From Aliarcobacter cibarius (GTDB lineage: Bacteria; Campylobacterota; Campylobacteria; Campylobacterales; Arcobacteraceae), in the NCBI RefSeq assembly GCF_013372265.1, contig NZ_CP054051.1:248001-312000 (forward strand): DNA of 64,000 bases, written 5' to 3'. The position numbers were made by a program, and so were the translations under genes. The notes under the pieces are model-generated. The model saw nothing but the letters and a program-made list of their open reading frames with translations, did no database searches and had not been told where the DNA came from. Shown here one piece after another: positions 18,454-28,164 of this stretch. How positions within the stretch are numbered: the first letter of the stretch is position 1; each line of letters starts with the position of its first letter.

Positions 18454-19653
18454 TTATATCTCCTCATCAATTTTTAAAATTGGTGGATTCGATATAACTG
18501 TATCTGGATATTTTAAGCCACTTCCAGTATTTAACAACAATACTTTTTCATTATCTTTTATCCAACCATTTTTATATAATTCATCAGCTGCAGCTAACGT
18601 TGCAGCACCTTCAGGGCATATAAATAACCCCTCATGTTTTGCAATTAACTCTTGATATTTCAAAATATCTTTATCATCAATAGCTATCGCAGAACCATTT
18701 GTCTCATAAATTGCTTCAAGGACTAAAAAATCCCCTATCGCTTTTGGCACGGTAATACCAAATGCAATTGTTTGTGCGTCTTCCCAAAACTCTGACTCTT
18801 TTTTATTTTCTTTAAATGCTTTTACTATTGGAGCACAATTCGTTGCTTGAACAGCAACCAATCTTGGTAATTTTCCTTCAATAAAACCTATCTCTTTTAA
18901 CTCTAATAGTGCTTTATAAATTCCAATTAAACCTACTCCACCACCTGTTGGATACAAAATCACATCAGGGACTTTCCAACCAAACTGTTCAGCAATTTCA
19001 AATCCCATAGTTTTTTTGCCTTCAATTCTATAAGGCTCTTTTAGAGTTGATGCATCCATAAATCGATATTTTTTTACTGCTTTTGCTACAATTTTTCCAG
19101 CATCACTTATAAGGCCATCAACTAAAAATAATTTTGCACCTGAAATTTGACACTCATTTCTTGTAATTGTTGGAGCATCTTTTGGCATTACAATAAAAGC
19201 TTTTATATCAGCTTTAGCTGCATATGTTGCCCAAGCAGCACCTGCATTTCCATTTGTTGGCATTGCAAATGCTTTTACACCTAACTCTTTTGCTCTAGAA
19301 ATACCTATAGCAGCACCTCTAGATTTAAAACTTCCACCTGGATTAAATCCTTCATCTTTTAAATATAAGTTTTTTAAACCTATACTATTACCTACTTTGT
19401 CAATTTTTAATATAGGTGTCATAACTTCACCTAAAGATACGACATTTGAATGTTTTTCTATTGGTAATAGCTCTCTGTATCTCCATAAATTACAACATCT
19501 AGTTTTTAAATACTCTTTTTTAAAATCCTCTTTTATAGTATTTAAATCATATCTAACCAACAAAGGGGCTTGGCATGAAGTACACAATTGATTTAATTCT
19601 CTATGATTAAATTTTGTTTTACATTTTGGACATTCTAAATGTGTTACATACAT
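18454..19653 (-). CDS. Threonine-synthase-like PLP enzyme in a sulfonate operon
   Basis: 399 residues. An N-terminal zinc ribbon (C8, C11, C24, C27) precedes a fold II PLP domain. The PLP lysine lies in FNPGGSFKSRGA (about residue 110), and other motifs are PTNGNAGAAWATYA and PTGGGVGLIG. By sequence it is a zinc-ribbon threonine synthase, the enzyme that converts phosphohomoserine to threonine. However, its neighbours are a sulfonate-type permease 14 bp upstream and another importer downstream. Archaeal cysteate synthase is a paralogue of the same family, so a role with a sulfonated amino acid is possible. The start is supported by AGGGG. Confidence 0.8.
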   Translation of the reverse strand: MYVTHLECPKCKTKFNHRELNQLCTSCQAPLLVRYDLNTIKEDFKKEYLKTRCCNLWRYRELLPIEKHSNVVSLGEVMTPILKIDKVGNSIGLKNLYLKDEGFNPGGSFKSRGAAIGISRAKELGVKAFAMPTNGNAGAAWATYAAKADIKAFIVMPKDAPTITRNECQISGAKLFLVDGLISDAGKIVAKAVKKYRFMDASTLKEPYRIEGKKTMGFEIAEQFGWKVPDVILYPTGGGVGLIGIYKALLELKEIGFIEGKLPRLVAVQATNCAPIVKAFKENKKESEFWEDAQTIAFGITVPKAIGDFLVLEAIYETNGSAIAIDDKDILKYQELIAKHEGLFICPEGAATLAAADELYKNGWIKDNEKVLLLNTGSGLKYPDTVISNPPILKIDEEI

Positions 19654-19666
19654 ACTTTTCCCCTTT

Positions 19667-20473
19667 TCATTTTGTTTTCATTCCCCATTTAACAACAGTT
19701 CTTTTTTCAATATAAGAAAATAATAAATCAGTTAAAATACCTATTAATATTATTGTTAATAATCCAGCAAAAACTAAATTAATATCTAACTGATTCTTTT
19801 TTTCATAAATAAACCATCCTATTCCACCATTTCCTGAGCTTACTCCAAAAACTAACTCTGAAGCAATTAGTGTTCTCCATGAAAATGCCCATCCAACTTT
19901 TAATCCTGTTAAAATGCTAGGAAAAGCAGCTGGTATAGCAATTTTAAATATATAAGACCAAACAGATAATTCATAGTTTTTAGATAACATTCTTAAAGTA
20001 TTGCTAACTCCTGTAAATCCACTATAAATATTTATAGATATTGGCCAAACAACAGCATGAACAATTACAAAAATAATGCTTCCATATCCTAATCCAAACC
20101 ACAATAAAGCCAATGGTAATAAAGCAATAGGTGGCAATGAATTAAAAATAGCTGTTAATAACTCTAAAAAGTAAGTTCCAAATCTTGTTGAAATAGCTAG
20201 TATTGTTAAAATGGAAGCTATAAATATTCCTATAAAATATCCTGTCATTTGTACTTTTAATGAAGCTAGTATTCTTTCAGGTAATTCATTACTTTTTAAG
20301 ACTTCTAGAAAACCACTAATTGTTTCACTAAATGTTGGAAACATTAGACTATTATCAAGTTTTACAGCATAAAATTCCCAAGAAATAATCAAAAGAATTA
20401 ATATGATAGTTTTAACTATAAATGACTCATATTTTTTTACATCAAATTTATTAAATATTTCAGATATTTTCAT
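19667..20473 (-). CDS. ABC transporter permease, SsuC/TauC type
   Basis: 268 residues with about six membrane helices and the docking motif near TLRMLSKNYELSVWSYIFKI. It shares the operon with the ATPase (8 bp upstream) and binding protein, completing an importer of the sulfonate/taurine type. The threonine-synthase-like gene follows 14 bp after it. Confidence 0.87.
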   Translation of the reverse strand: MKISEIFNKFDVKKYESFIVKTIILILLIISWEFYAVKLDNSLMFPTFSETISGFLEVLKSNELPERILASLKVQMTGYFIGIFIASILTILAISTRFGTYFLELLTAIFNSLPPIALLPLALLWFGLGYGSIIFVIVHAVVWPISINIYSGFTGVSNTLRMLSKNYELSVWSYIFKIAIPAAFPSILTGLKVGWAFSWRTLIASELVFGVSSGNGGIGWFIYEKKNQLDINLVFAGLLTIILIGILTDLLFSYIEKRTVVKWGMKTK

Positions 20474-20481
20474 TTTATCTC

Positions 20482-21243
20482 CTAAATAAAATATTCTGGA
20501 ATATTTTTATACATAATGCTAGAGATTTCTTCTTTTGTCGTAAAAGAATTCACAGTTATCTCTTTTTTAATTTGTCCACCATTTGAAGACAAAATAATTA
20601 TTTTAGTACCTAGTTTAATTGCTTCATCAATAGAATGTGTTACAAAAAGCATTGTAAACTTTGAATCTTCCCAAAGTGACAATAAATCATCTTGCATTTT
20701 TTTTCTTGTTATTGCATCTAGTGAAGCAAAAGGTTCATCCATTAATATCATTTTTGATCCTAATGCTAAGCATCTAGCTATTGCTACTCTCATTTTCATT
20801 CCACCAGAAAGTTGATGTGGATAACTATTTTCAAATGCACTTAAATTAACTTTTTTTAAAAATACTCTTGCAAGATCTTCTGCATCATTTTTTTTAAATT
20901 TTTTTGTAACAGTTATTGCAAAAACAACATTTTGTAGAACTGTTTTCCAAGCCAATAATTGATCAAATTCTTGGAAAACAAATGCTCTATCAATTGATGG
21001 TTTTGTAATCTCTTCACCTTCTAAAACTATCTTCCCATTAGCTGGTTTTATAAAACCACCAACTGCTTTCAATATAGTTGATTTCCCACAACCTGAAGGC
21101 CCTAACAAAACTAATCTTTCATACTCTTTTGCTCTAAAACTAATATTTTTAACAGGTGTAAATTTATTTTTATTTACAATATATTCTAAAGACAAATTTT
21201 TTATATCTAGAAATGAATTTTTATTTTCATTTAATTGAATCAA
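20482..21243 (-). CDS. ABC transporter ATP-binding protein, SsuB/TauB type
   Basis: About 253 residues with Walker A LGPSGCGKST, signature LSGGMKMRVAIARCLA, Walker B MILMDEPFASLD and switch FVTHSIDEA. I choose a TTG start at 21243 (LIQLNENKNSFLDIKN): GGAGGAG stands exactly 7 nt upstream, whereas the ATG at 21285 would add 14 residues with no ribosome site. With this start the gene overlaps the end of the binding-protein gene by 17 bp. It energises the importer of this unit. Confidence 0.87.
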   Translation of the reverse strand: MIQLNENKNSFLDIKNLSLEYIVNKNKFTPVKNISFRAKEYERLVLLGPSGCGKSTILKAVGGFIKPANGKIVLEGEEITKPSIDRAFVFQEFDQLLAWKTVLQNVVFAITVTKKFKKNDAEDLARVFLKKVNLSAFENSYPHQLSGGMKMRVAIARCLALGSKMILMDEPFASLDAITRKKMQDDLLSLWEDSKFTMLFVTHSIDEAIKLGTKIIILSSNGGQIKKEITVNSFTTKEEISSIMYKNIPEYFI

Positions 21244-22207
21244 AAAATAACTCCTCCCAACTTGTTGGCTTTTTCTTAATTGCACCTACATCATAGAGAA
21301 AATCAGAAAATTGAGTTATATTCTCTTTTGGTTTTGTGTTAAAAGTTATTGAGTTTTTTAATACCTTTGATATTAATTCTGGTGATTCATCAGATTTATA
21401 AGAAGCTAAATAAAGTTTTACAGCTTCATCATGATTATTAACTATCCAATTATTTGCTTCATCTAAGGCTTTTACAACAGCTTTAGATAACTTTGGATTT
21501 TCTTTATAAAAATTTTCTGTTGCCCAAATTAGATTTGTCGTATGAGCACTACCCAAAAGTGTGAAAGAATCAAAAACTTTATGAATGTTTGGTTTTTCTA
21601 ATTCTAATGTAGGATATGGGTCTAAACTAATGTGTCCTGTAACTGGTGAATTACCACTAGTGATTGCAGCATAAGCATCTGGATTTTTTAATGAAACAGT
21701 CAAATTATCAAATTTATCATAAGATTTAATTCCGAACTCTTTTGCTGCTGCTATTTGCAGTAAAAGTGACTGAACAGATACTTTTACAGATGGAACTGCA
21801 ATTTTATCTTTTTCAGTTAAATCTTTTAGACTTTTAACATTTGGATTATTTGACACAAAAACAATTGGAGATTCATTTAATGCTGCTAATGCTTTTACTT
21901 TTCCTTCTGTTTTATCCCAAAGTCTAATAAATGGTCCATTTCCACCACCAACTATATGAGCATTTCCTGATAATAAAGCATCATTTGCTATTGAACCTCC
22001 ACCAAATGTTGCCCAATTTACTTTAATATCGCCTAAACCATGTTCCTTAGCATACTTCTCTATTAATTTTTGTTCTTCCAAAACAATTAATGATAAATAT
22101 GATATACCATATTGCTTACTTACTACAATTTCTTTAACTTCTGCCAACAAAGTTGAAGTAATTAGTAATGAACTTAAAACTATTATTTTTTTTAAATTTT
22201 TTATCAT
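21227..22207 (-). CDS. Sulfonate-type ABC substrate-binding protein
   Basis: 326 residues with a Sec signal peptide (MIKNLKKIIVLSSLLITSTLLA). The mature part resembles NMT1/SsuA-like periplasmic proteins: GGGNGPFIRLWDKTEG, then VFVSNNPNVKSLKDLTEKDK. It is the first gene of a unit with ATPase, permease and threonine-synthase-like gene. A perfect copy of the 15-bp palindrome lies 110 bp upstream, at 22318-22332. Its ligand might be taurine, a sulfonate or a sulfonated amino acid. Confidence 0.87.
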   Translation of the reverse strand: MIKNLKKIIVLSSLLITSTLLAEVKEIVVSKQYGISYLSLIVLEEQKLIEKYAKEHGLGDIKVNWATFGGGSIANDALLSGNAHIVGGGNGPFIRLWDKTEGKVKALAALNESPIVFVSNNPNVKSLKDLTEKDKIAVPSVKVSVQSLLLQIAAAKEFGIKSYDKFDNLTVSLKNPDAYAAITSGNSPVTGHISLDPYPTLELEKPNIHKVFDSFTLLGSAHTTNLIWATENFYKENPKLSKAVVKALDEANNWIVNNHDEAVKLYLASYKSDESPELISKVLKNSITFNTKPKENITQFSDFLYDVGAIKKKPTSWEELFFDSIK

Positions 22208-22317
22208 TTTTTTATCCTTTATTTTTATTTCTTATCAGCTTTTTTAGTATCAAACTTTCCTTTAACTAAAACTGCTAACTCCTCTAGTTTCAATAAATAT
22301 CTACTCTATAAATTAAT

Positions 22318-22332
22318 ATACATTAAATGTAT
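22318..22332 (-). promoter_or_regulatory. Palindromic operator candidate, copy 2
   Basis: ATACATTAAATGTAT, a perfect 7+1+7 palindrome identical to the copy at 24487. It sits in the gap between the end of ssuD and the next binding-protein gene, 110 bp from that gene's start, and thus marks a separate promoter. Confidence 0.6.
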
Positions 22333-22337
22333 AATAT

Positions 22338-23480
22338 TTAATGTGTCCCTTTACCAAGAACTCCACCAAATGGACCAGATTGAATTAAATTTTCTTTTAC
22401 TTTTCCTGGTAATAATGGAAATACCAATTCTGCAAACCTATATGCTTCTTCTAAATGTGGATAACCTGAAAATACAAATGTATCAACTCCCATATCTGCA
22501 TACTCTTTTATTCTCTCAACTACAATTTTTGGATCACCAACTAAAGCTGTTGCACAACCTTCTCTTGCAAGACCAATTCCAGCCCAAAGATTTGGACTTA
22601 TTTCTAACTCTTCTCTTCTTCTTGCTTTTCCACCATTTGTTAAAGCTGTCATTCGTTTTTGACCAACAGATTCTCTATTATTTAAAACTTTATGAGCTTG
22701 TTCAATTGTCTCATCGTCTAACTTACTTATTAACTCTTCAGCAGCTTCCCAAGCTTTTTCTTCAGTTTCTCTCACAATTACGTGAAGCCTTACTCCAAAT
22801 TTTAATTCTCTTCCATAATTCGCTGCTCTTTTTCTTAAATCTTCAATTTTTTCTTTTACATCAGCTGGTTTTTCTCCCCAAGTTATATATAAATCAACTT
22901 TCTGAGCAGCTAAATCTCTTGCTTCCTCAGATGAACCACCAAAAAACAATGGTGGATGTGGATTTTGAACTGAAGGAAAAAGTAATTTTGAATCAGTTAC
23001 TTTATAGTGCTTACCTTCAAAATTCACAAAATTTTTTTTAAATCCTGTATTTAATATATCTTTCCACAAATCAACAAATTCACCAGCTGCTTCATATCTC
23101 TCTTCTGATGTATGATAGATACCATCTCCTTTTAATTCTGTTGAATCTCCACCTACTACAAGATTTATTGCTAATCTTCCATTTGATAATCTATCAAATG
23201 ACGATGTCATTCTTGCAGCCAAAGAAGGTTGTAATAAACCAGGTCTTAAAGCTACTAAAAATTTAAGTTTTTGAGTAATTGACAATAAGCTAGTTGCTAC
23301 AATCCAAGGATCCTCGCATAATCTTCCTGTTGGAATTAATACTCCATCATATCCTAAAGTATCAGTTGCAACTCCAAGCTGTTTTATATAATCCAAATCA
23401 GTAACCCTAGAACCTTCTCTACTACCAATGTATCTACTATCTCCAAAAGTTGGAATAAACCAATATATGTTAAGTGACAT
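22338..23480 (-). CDS. ssuD: FMNH2-dependent alkanesulfonate monooxygenase
   Basis: 380 residues, the length of SsuD, which uses reduced FMN and oxygen to split alkanesulfonates into aldehyde and sulfite. It belongs to the bacterial luciferase-like fold. The start [15 protein letters not shown], the Cys55 motif TGRLCEDP (Cys54 in E. coli), [13 protein letters not shown] and [17 protein letters not shown] are all typical. It follows an ssuA gene by 14 bp. The copy at 26995 is clearly homologous but diverged, so the two may favour different sulfonates. No FMN reductase (SsuE) is in the window. Confidence 0.93.
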   Translation of the reverse strand: MSLNIYWFIPTFGDSRYIGSREGSRVTDLDYIKQLGVATDTLGYDGVLIPTGRLCEDPWIVATSLLSITQKLKFLVALRPGLLQPSLAARMTSSFDRLSNGRLAINLVVGGDSTELKGDGIYHTSEERYEAAGEFVDLWKDILNTGFKKNFVNFEGKHYKVTDSKLLFPSVQNPHPPLFFGGSSEEARDLAAQKVDLYITWGEKPADVKEKIEDLRKRAANYGRELKFGVRLHVIVRETEEKAWEAAEELISKLDDETIEQAHKVLNNRESVGQKRMTALTNGGKARRREELEISPNLWAGIGLAREGCATALVGDPKIVVERIKEYADMGVDTFVFSGYPHLEEAYRFAELVFPLLPGKVKENLIQSGPFGGVLGKGTH

Positions 23481-23494
23481 CTATTTTTATCTCC

Positions 23495-24466
23495 CTATTT
23501 ATTTTTTTGTTCAGGAATCCAAACTACACTTTTTATATCAAGTTTTTTTGGAATAAGTTTTAAATCTGAAAATGTATCTGCAATTTTTTGTTGATCAGCA
23601 ATAACTTTACTATTTAAATAATCTGTATCAAAAACAGCTCTTTGTAGTGCTATTTCGAGTGCATTAATATCTAATCCATTAACTGATGATAAAACTTTTG
23701 CTGCTTCTTTTGGATTTTCAACTACCCATTTATCTACATTTTTTAACTCTTTAAAAATTTCATCTATAACTTTTGGATTTTTAGCTGCATAATTTTCTTC
23801 TGCTAAATAAAATTGATAATTATTTACTATATTCTCACCATTTTTTATTACTTTTGCTTTAATAGTAGTTTCCGCTGCTGATAAAAAAGGATCCCAAATT
23901 ACCCATGCATCAACACTTCCTTGTTGAAATGCAGCTCTTGCATCTGATGGTGCTAGAAATACTGGTTGAATATCACTATATTTTAATCCTGCATCTTCTA
24001 AAGCTTTAACTAATAAATAATGTACATTTGAACCTTTATTTAAAGCCACTTTTTTACCTTTTAAATCTGAAACTGATTTAATTGAAGAGTTTTCTTGAAC
24101 TACAATAGCTTCAGCTTTTGGTGATGCTGGTTTATATCCAATATATTTTATTTTAGCATTTGCAGCTTGTGCAAATATTGGAGGCGTTTCACCAACTGTT
24201 CCAAAATCAATACTACCAACATTTAATCCTTCTAACATTTGTGGTCCTGCAGGAAATTCATACCATGAAACTTTAATTCCTAAAGATTCTAATTTTTTCT
24301 CTAAAGTTCCATTTTGTTTTATAATTATAAAAACTGGATCTGATTTTTGATAACCTATTCTTAACTCATTATCTGATTTTTTTGAACCTTCATTTGAAAA
24401 TCCAATAATTGGTGCAAGTAACGATATTGCAACAATATTTCTTATTTTATTAAATATTTTTTTCAT
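23495..24466 (-). CDS. ssuA: Aliphatic sulfonate-binding protein
   Basis: 323 residues with a Sec signal (ending near APIIGFSNE). The SsuA motifs RIGYQKSDPVFIIIKQNG, SIDFGTVGETPPIFAQA and VDAWVIWDPFLSAAE are present. It heads a two-gene unit with ssuD. There is no permease or ATPase in this unit, so it probably shares those of the unit at 25.5-27.0 kb. An operator copy is 20 bp upstream. Confidence 0.92.
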   Translation of the reverse strand: MKKIFNKIRNIVAISLLAPIIGFSNEGSKKSDNELRIGYQKSDPVFIIIKQNGTLEKKLESLGIKVSWYEFPAGPQMLEGLNVGSIDFGTVGETPPIFAQAANAKIKYIGYKPASPKAEAIVVQENSSIKSVSDLKGKKVALNKGSNVHYLLVKALEDAGLKYSDIQPVFLAPSDARAAFQQGSVDAWVIWDPFLSAAETTIKAKVIKNGENIVNNYQFYLAEENYAAKNPKVIDEIFKELKNVDKWVVENPKEAAKVLSSVNGLDINALEIALQRAVFDTDYLNSKVIADQQKIADTFSDLKLIPKKLDIKSVVWIPEQKNK

Positions 24467-24486
24467 TAAAATTATTCCTATATAAT

Positions 24487-24501
24487 ATACATTAAATGTA
24501 T
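24487..24501 (-). promoter_or_regulatory. Palindromic operator candidate, copy 3
   Basis: ATACATTAAATGTAT, identical to copy 2, 20 bp before the start codon of ssuA. On the minus strand it runs into TATATTATA, so it probably overlaps the promoter. A second inverted repeat (24511-24524) lies just upstream. Confidence 0.6.
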
Positions 24502-24587
24502 GATAATTAAAGATTAAAAAATCTCAACTAAACTGTTTAAACTAATATTTTTTATAAATCTACACATATTACACATTATTTTCCCCT

Positions 24588-25445
24588 TTAACTTAATTTT
24601 AAAACTCTTTTAGCATTTCTATGAAATAAATTATCTAAAATTTCTTCTTTAAACCCTAAATTAAAAAAATCATCAATTGTTTGCTTCATTGGTCTAAATG
24701 GATATGATGTTGCAAATAAAAGTTGTTCATTTAAAAAACTATTTGCAGCTTCTACAAAAAGTTTACTTCCAGGTTGAAACAAATACATATCTGGTACAAT
24801 ATTTACATTTTCATATCTAAAAGCAACACCAATAATTTCATTTACAAATGGATAACTTCCATGATAAACCACTATTTTTAAATTTGGAAAATCTCTTGCA
24901 ATTCTGCCAATAGCTGCTGGATTTGTATGTTCTAAATTTGGAGTTGTTGGACCTGACATGATAAATATTGGTAAACCTAACTTTTCACAAGCATCATAAA
25001 CCTCTAAAAAATCTCTATCATCAGCATGAACTGGTGGATTTCCAAATCCTGGTTCTACATTAACTCCTATTAATCCTAATTGTTTTGTTGATCTTTCAAT
25101 CTCATCTAAAGTAGTTTTAAATCCATTTGTTTGTGGATCAACCGATGCAATTCCTACTAACTCTTTATGATTCTTTACAACATCATAAATAACATCATTT
25201 GAAACAGTAAGTGATGGAGTATCACGTCCTACTACCACAGCTTTTGTAATTCCACTTTCTTTAATATCATCAACAAAACCATCTAATGTAAATGAACGTG
25301 TAAAGTGTTCATCATTTTTTGATCCAACTCTTCTATTAAGCCATTTTGCTGCTTCATATCCAGCAGTTCCAGGAGTTGAACCATAAAATTCTCCTAAAAA
25401 TGCAGGTCTACTTCTTAAATCAATAATCTCTTTTTTGTAACTCAT
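24588..25445 (-). CDS. Amidohydrolase-like TIM-barrel protein in the ssu operon
   Basis: 285 residues resembling the amidohydrolase_2 family (metal-dependent hydrolases and decarboxylases). The usual N-terminal HxH metal motif is replaced by IDLRSRPAFLGEF, as in a subgroup whose members start with D-R-R-P. Later motifs such as GVNVEPGFGNPP and VVYHGSYPFVNE are present, as is the C-terminal FHRNAKRVL. It is the last gene of the unit, 9 bp after the ATPase gene. It could act on the carbon product of desulfonation or on a specific sulfonate; this is inference from position. Confidence 0.75.
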   Translation of the reverse strand: MSYKKEIIDLRSRPAFLGEFYGSTPGTAGYEAAKWLNRRVGSKNDEHFTRSFTLDGFVDDIKESGITKAVVVGRDTPSLTVSNDVIYDVVKNHKELVGIASVDPQTNGFKTTLDEIERSTKQLGLIGVNVEPGFGNPPVHADDRDFLEVYDACEKLGLPIFIMSGPTTPNLEHTNPAAIGRIARDFPNLKIVVYHGSYPFVNEIIGVAFRYENVNIVPDMYLFQPGSKLFVEAANSFLNEQLLFATSYPFRPMKQTIDDFFNLGFKEEILDNLFHRNAKRVLKLS

Positions 25446-25454
25446 TTTTATCCC

Positions 25455-26210
25455 TTAAATATAATACATTGTTCCCATAACTCTAGAAAGAATATTTGCT
25501 TCAAGTTGTGCAAATTCTGCACTTCCTCTTTCTCTTTGTCTAGAAAGATTAATCTCTAAATCTAAAGTGATTTTTCCTTCTTCAATTAATACCACTCTAT
25601 CTCCTAAAATTACTGCTTCTGAAACATCATGAGTCACAAGCAAAACAGTAAACTTATGTTCTTGCCAAATTCTTTCTATTAAAGTTTGCATCTCTATTCT
25701 AGTTAATGCATCCAAAGCTCCCAAAGGCTCATCTAATAAAAGTAATCTTGGCTTATGAACTAATGCACGAGCAAGTGCTACTCTTTGTTTTTGTCCACCA
25801 GAAAGATTTGCGGGCCACTCATTTGCTTTATTTTCTAAACCTACTTCTTTTAATGCATCAATTGCTAAATCATAAGACTCTTTTGGTAAACCTAATGCAA
25901 CATTTTCTATAACTGTACGCCATGGTAATAATCTAGAATCTTGAAACATAATTCTAATATCTGGGTGAACACCATTTATTTTTACTCCATCTAAAGTAAT
26001 CTCACCTTGACTTACTTTTTCTAATCCTGCAAGTAATCTTAAAAATGTACTTTTTCCGCAACCACTACGTCCAACAACGCAGACAAATTCTCCTGAATTA
26101 ATAGTTAAATTTAACTCTTTTAAAACTTGTGTATTTTCAAATTTTTTAATAACATTTTTGCTTTCAATAAAAATTCCATTAGAGTTATTAGCAAATAAAT
26201 TCTTACTCAT
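25455..26210 (-). CDS. ssuB: Aliphatic sulfonate ABC transporter ATP-binding protein
   Basis: 251 residues with Walker [10 protein letters not shown], signature [16 protein letters not shown], Walker [13 protein letters not shown] and switch LVTHDVSEA. The pattern [14 protein letters not shown] is typical of SsuB. It overlaps the permease gene by 4 bp. Together with ssuC it probably serves both SsuA proteins in this island. Confidence 0.92.
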   Translation of the reverse strand: MSKNLFANNSNGIFIESKNVIKKFENTQVLKELNLTINSGEFVCVVGRSGCGKSTFLRLLAGLEKVSQGEITLDGVKINGVHPDIRIMFQDSRLLPWRTVIENVALGLPKESYDLAIDALKEVGLENKANEWPANLSGGQKQRVALARALVHKPRLLLLDEPLGALDALTRIEMQTLIERIWQEHKFTVLLVTHDVSEAVILGDRVVLIEEGKITLDLEINLSRQRERGSAEFAQLEANILSRVMGTMYYI

Positions 26211-26998
26211 TTTTGATATCCTTTATGCCATTTTAAAGTATATCTTTCTAAAAATCCTGCTAAAACATCTGAACTTTTTCCTAAAAATGCGTAAAGTAAA
26301 ATACCTAAAACCATAATATCTGTTTGTAAAAACTCTCTTGCATTCATTGTCATATAACCAATTCCCACATTTGCGGCAATTGTTTCAGCAACAACTAAAA
26401 ATAACCACATATATCCCAAAGACATTCTAAGTCCTACTAATATTGAAGGCATAGCTCCTGGTAAAATAACTTCCTTAAATAATCCAAATCTACTAAGCCC
26501 ATAAACTTTCCCCATCTCAATTAAGTCTTTATCAACAGATCTTAATCCATGAAAAGTATTTAAATATATTGGAAAAAATACAGCCATAGACAATATAAAT
26601 ATTTTACTAACTTCTCCGATTCCAAACCACAAAACAACTAAAGGAACAAGAGCTAATAATGGAATGTTTCTAATCATTTGAATAGTTGAATCAAGTAAAC
26701 TTTGTGCAACTTTTGATAATCCTGTAATAAATCCAAGAAAAAATCCTATACTTCCACCAATTAATAATCCTAAAACAGCTCTTTCTAAACTGGCTAAAAA
26801 ATGATGAGTTAATTCACCACTTTTGGCTAAATCTATGCCTGCATTTACAACATCTAAAGGTGCTGGCATAATTCTAGTTGAAAGCCATCCACTTTGAACT
26901 GCCAGTTGCCAAAGTAAAATTATTAATACTGGTATAAGCCAAGTAATTGCTACTTCCTTACTAAAATTTTTAGCTTTATAAAAATTTTTAATCATCAA
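26207..26998 (-). CDS. ssuC: Aliphatic sulfonate ABC transporter permease
   Basis: 263 residues with about six membrane helices and the docking region [22 protein letters not shown]. It begins ATGATG immediately at the end of ssuD (4-bp overlap) and ends overlapping ssuB, a tight operon. It forms the inner-membrane channel for sulfonates. Confidence 0.92.
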   Translation of the reverse strand: MMIKNFYKAKNFSKEVAITWLIPVLIILLWQLAVQSGWLSTRIMPAPLDVVNAGIDLAKSGELTHHFLASLERAVLGLLIGGSIGFFLGFITGLSKVAQSLLDSTIQMIRNIPLLALVPLVVLWFGIGEVSKIFILSMAVFFPIYLNTFHGLRSVDKDLIEMGKVYGLSRFGLFKEVILPGAMPSILVGLRMSLGYMWLFLVVAETIAANVGIGYMTMNAREFLQTDIMVLGILLYAFLGKSSDVLAGFLERYTLKWHKGYQK

Positions 26999-28149
26999 TT
27001 CTCACCATTTTCAGTTTCAACACTTCCAAATGGACCTGATTGTACATGCCCTAGTAACTTATCTTTTGCTTTTCCTGGTAATAATGGGAATAACAATTCA
27101 GCAACTCTAAATGACTCTTCTAAATGAGGATATCCTGAAAATACAAATGTATCTATTCCTAAATCTGCGTATTCATTTATTCTTTTTAAAATTGTTTGTG
27201 GATCACCAACTAAAGCAGTTGCGCACCCTCCTCTTACAAGACCAATACCTGCCCATAAATTTGGACTAATTTCTAATTCTTCTCTAGTTCTAGCTTTTCC
27301 ATTATTTGTCAATGCACTCATTAATCTTTGACCTTCAGAATCAAGTTTTGTTAATGCTTTTTGTGAAGCATTTATCTTTTCATCATCTAATTTGCTGATT
27401 AATTTTTCTGCAGCTTCCCAAGCTTCTGCTTCAGTTTCTCTAACAATAATATGTAACCTAATACCAAATCTTACAGTTCTTCCATATTTAGCAGCTTTTG
27501 CTTTTACATCTTCAATTTTTGCTTTTACAGCGTTTGGTGTTTCTCCCCAAGTAATATATAAATCAACCTTTTGCGCTGCTAACTCATGTGCTTTTTGTGA
27601 ACTTCCTCCAAAAAATAATGGAGGGTGTGGTCTTTGAACTGGTGGATATAAAAGTTTTGAATTAACTGTTTTATAATGTTTACCTTCAAAATTTACAACA
27701 TTTTTTTCATAACTTGCTTTTAAAATATCTTTCCACAAATCAATAAATTCAGCTGCAGCTTCATATCTATCTTCAGAATCTTGAAATAATCCATCACCCT
27801 CTAACTCTTCTTTATCACCACCAGCAACTAAATTAAAAGCAACTCTTCCATTTGAAAATCTATCTAATGTTGAAGAAATTCTCGCAGCTAATGCAGGTTG
27901 TAATAATCCTGGTCTAAGCGCAACTAAAAATTTAAGCCTTTGAGTAACTCCTATTAAACTTGATGCAACAACGAATGGATCTTCACAAGATCTTCCAGTT
28001 GGAACTAACACTCCATCAAAACCTAATGTATCAGCAGCTATTGCAACTTGTTTTACATAATCGAAATCTGATACCCTAGATTCAATTTTTGAACCTAAGT
28101 ATCTACTATCTCCAAAAGTTGGGATAAACCAAAATATATTTAGCGACAT
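26995..28149 (-). CDS. ssuD: FMNH2-dependent alkanesulfonate monooxygenase, second copy
   Basis: 384 residues, sharing most motifs with the copy at 22338 ([54 protein letters not shown]). Many surface positions differ, so the duplication is not recent. It sits in the complete unit ssuA-ssuD-ssuC-ssuB-amidohydrolase. It needs reduced FMN from a reductase that is not encoded nearby. Confidence 0.93.
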   Translation of the reverse strand: MSLNIFWFIPTFGDSRYLGSKIESRVSDFDYVKQVAIAADTLGFDGVLVPTGRSCEDPFVVASSLIGVTQRLKFLVALRPGLLQPALAARISSTLDRFSNGRVAFNLVAGGDKEELEGDGLFQDSEDRYEAAAEFIDLWKDILKASYEKNVVNFEGKHYKTVNSKLLYPPVQRPHPPLFFGGSSQKAHELAAQKVDLYITWGETPNAVKAKIEDVKAKAAKYGRTVRFGIRLHIIVRETEAEAWEAAEKLISKLDDEKINASQKALTKLDSEGQRLMSALTNNGKARTREELEISPNLWAGIGLVRGGCATALVGDPQTILKRINEYADLGIDTFVFSGYPHLEESFRVAELLFPLLPGKAKDKLLGHVQSGPFGSVETENGEN

Positions 28150-28164
28150 TTTTGTTTCCTTAAA

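Noticed and set aside
22343-23041. Long Leu-rich open frame on the plus strand opposite ssuD
   Set aside because: It mirrors the codon use of ssuD, has no domain and no neighbours; it is a shadow frame.
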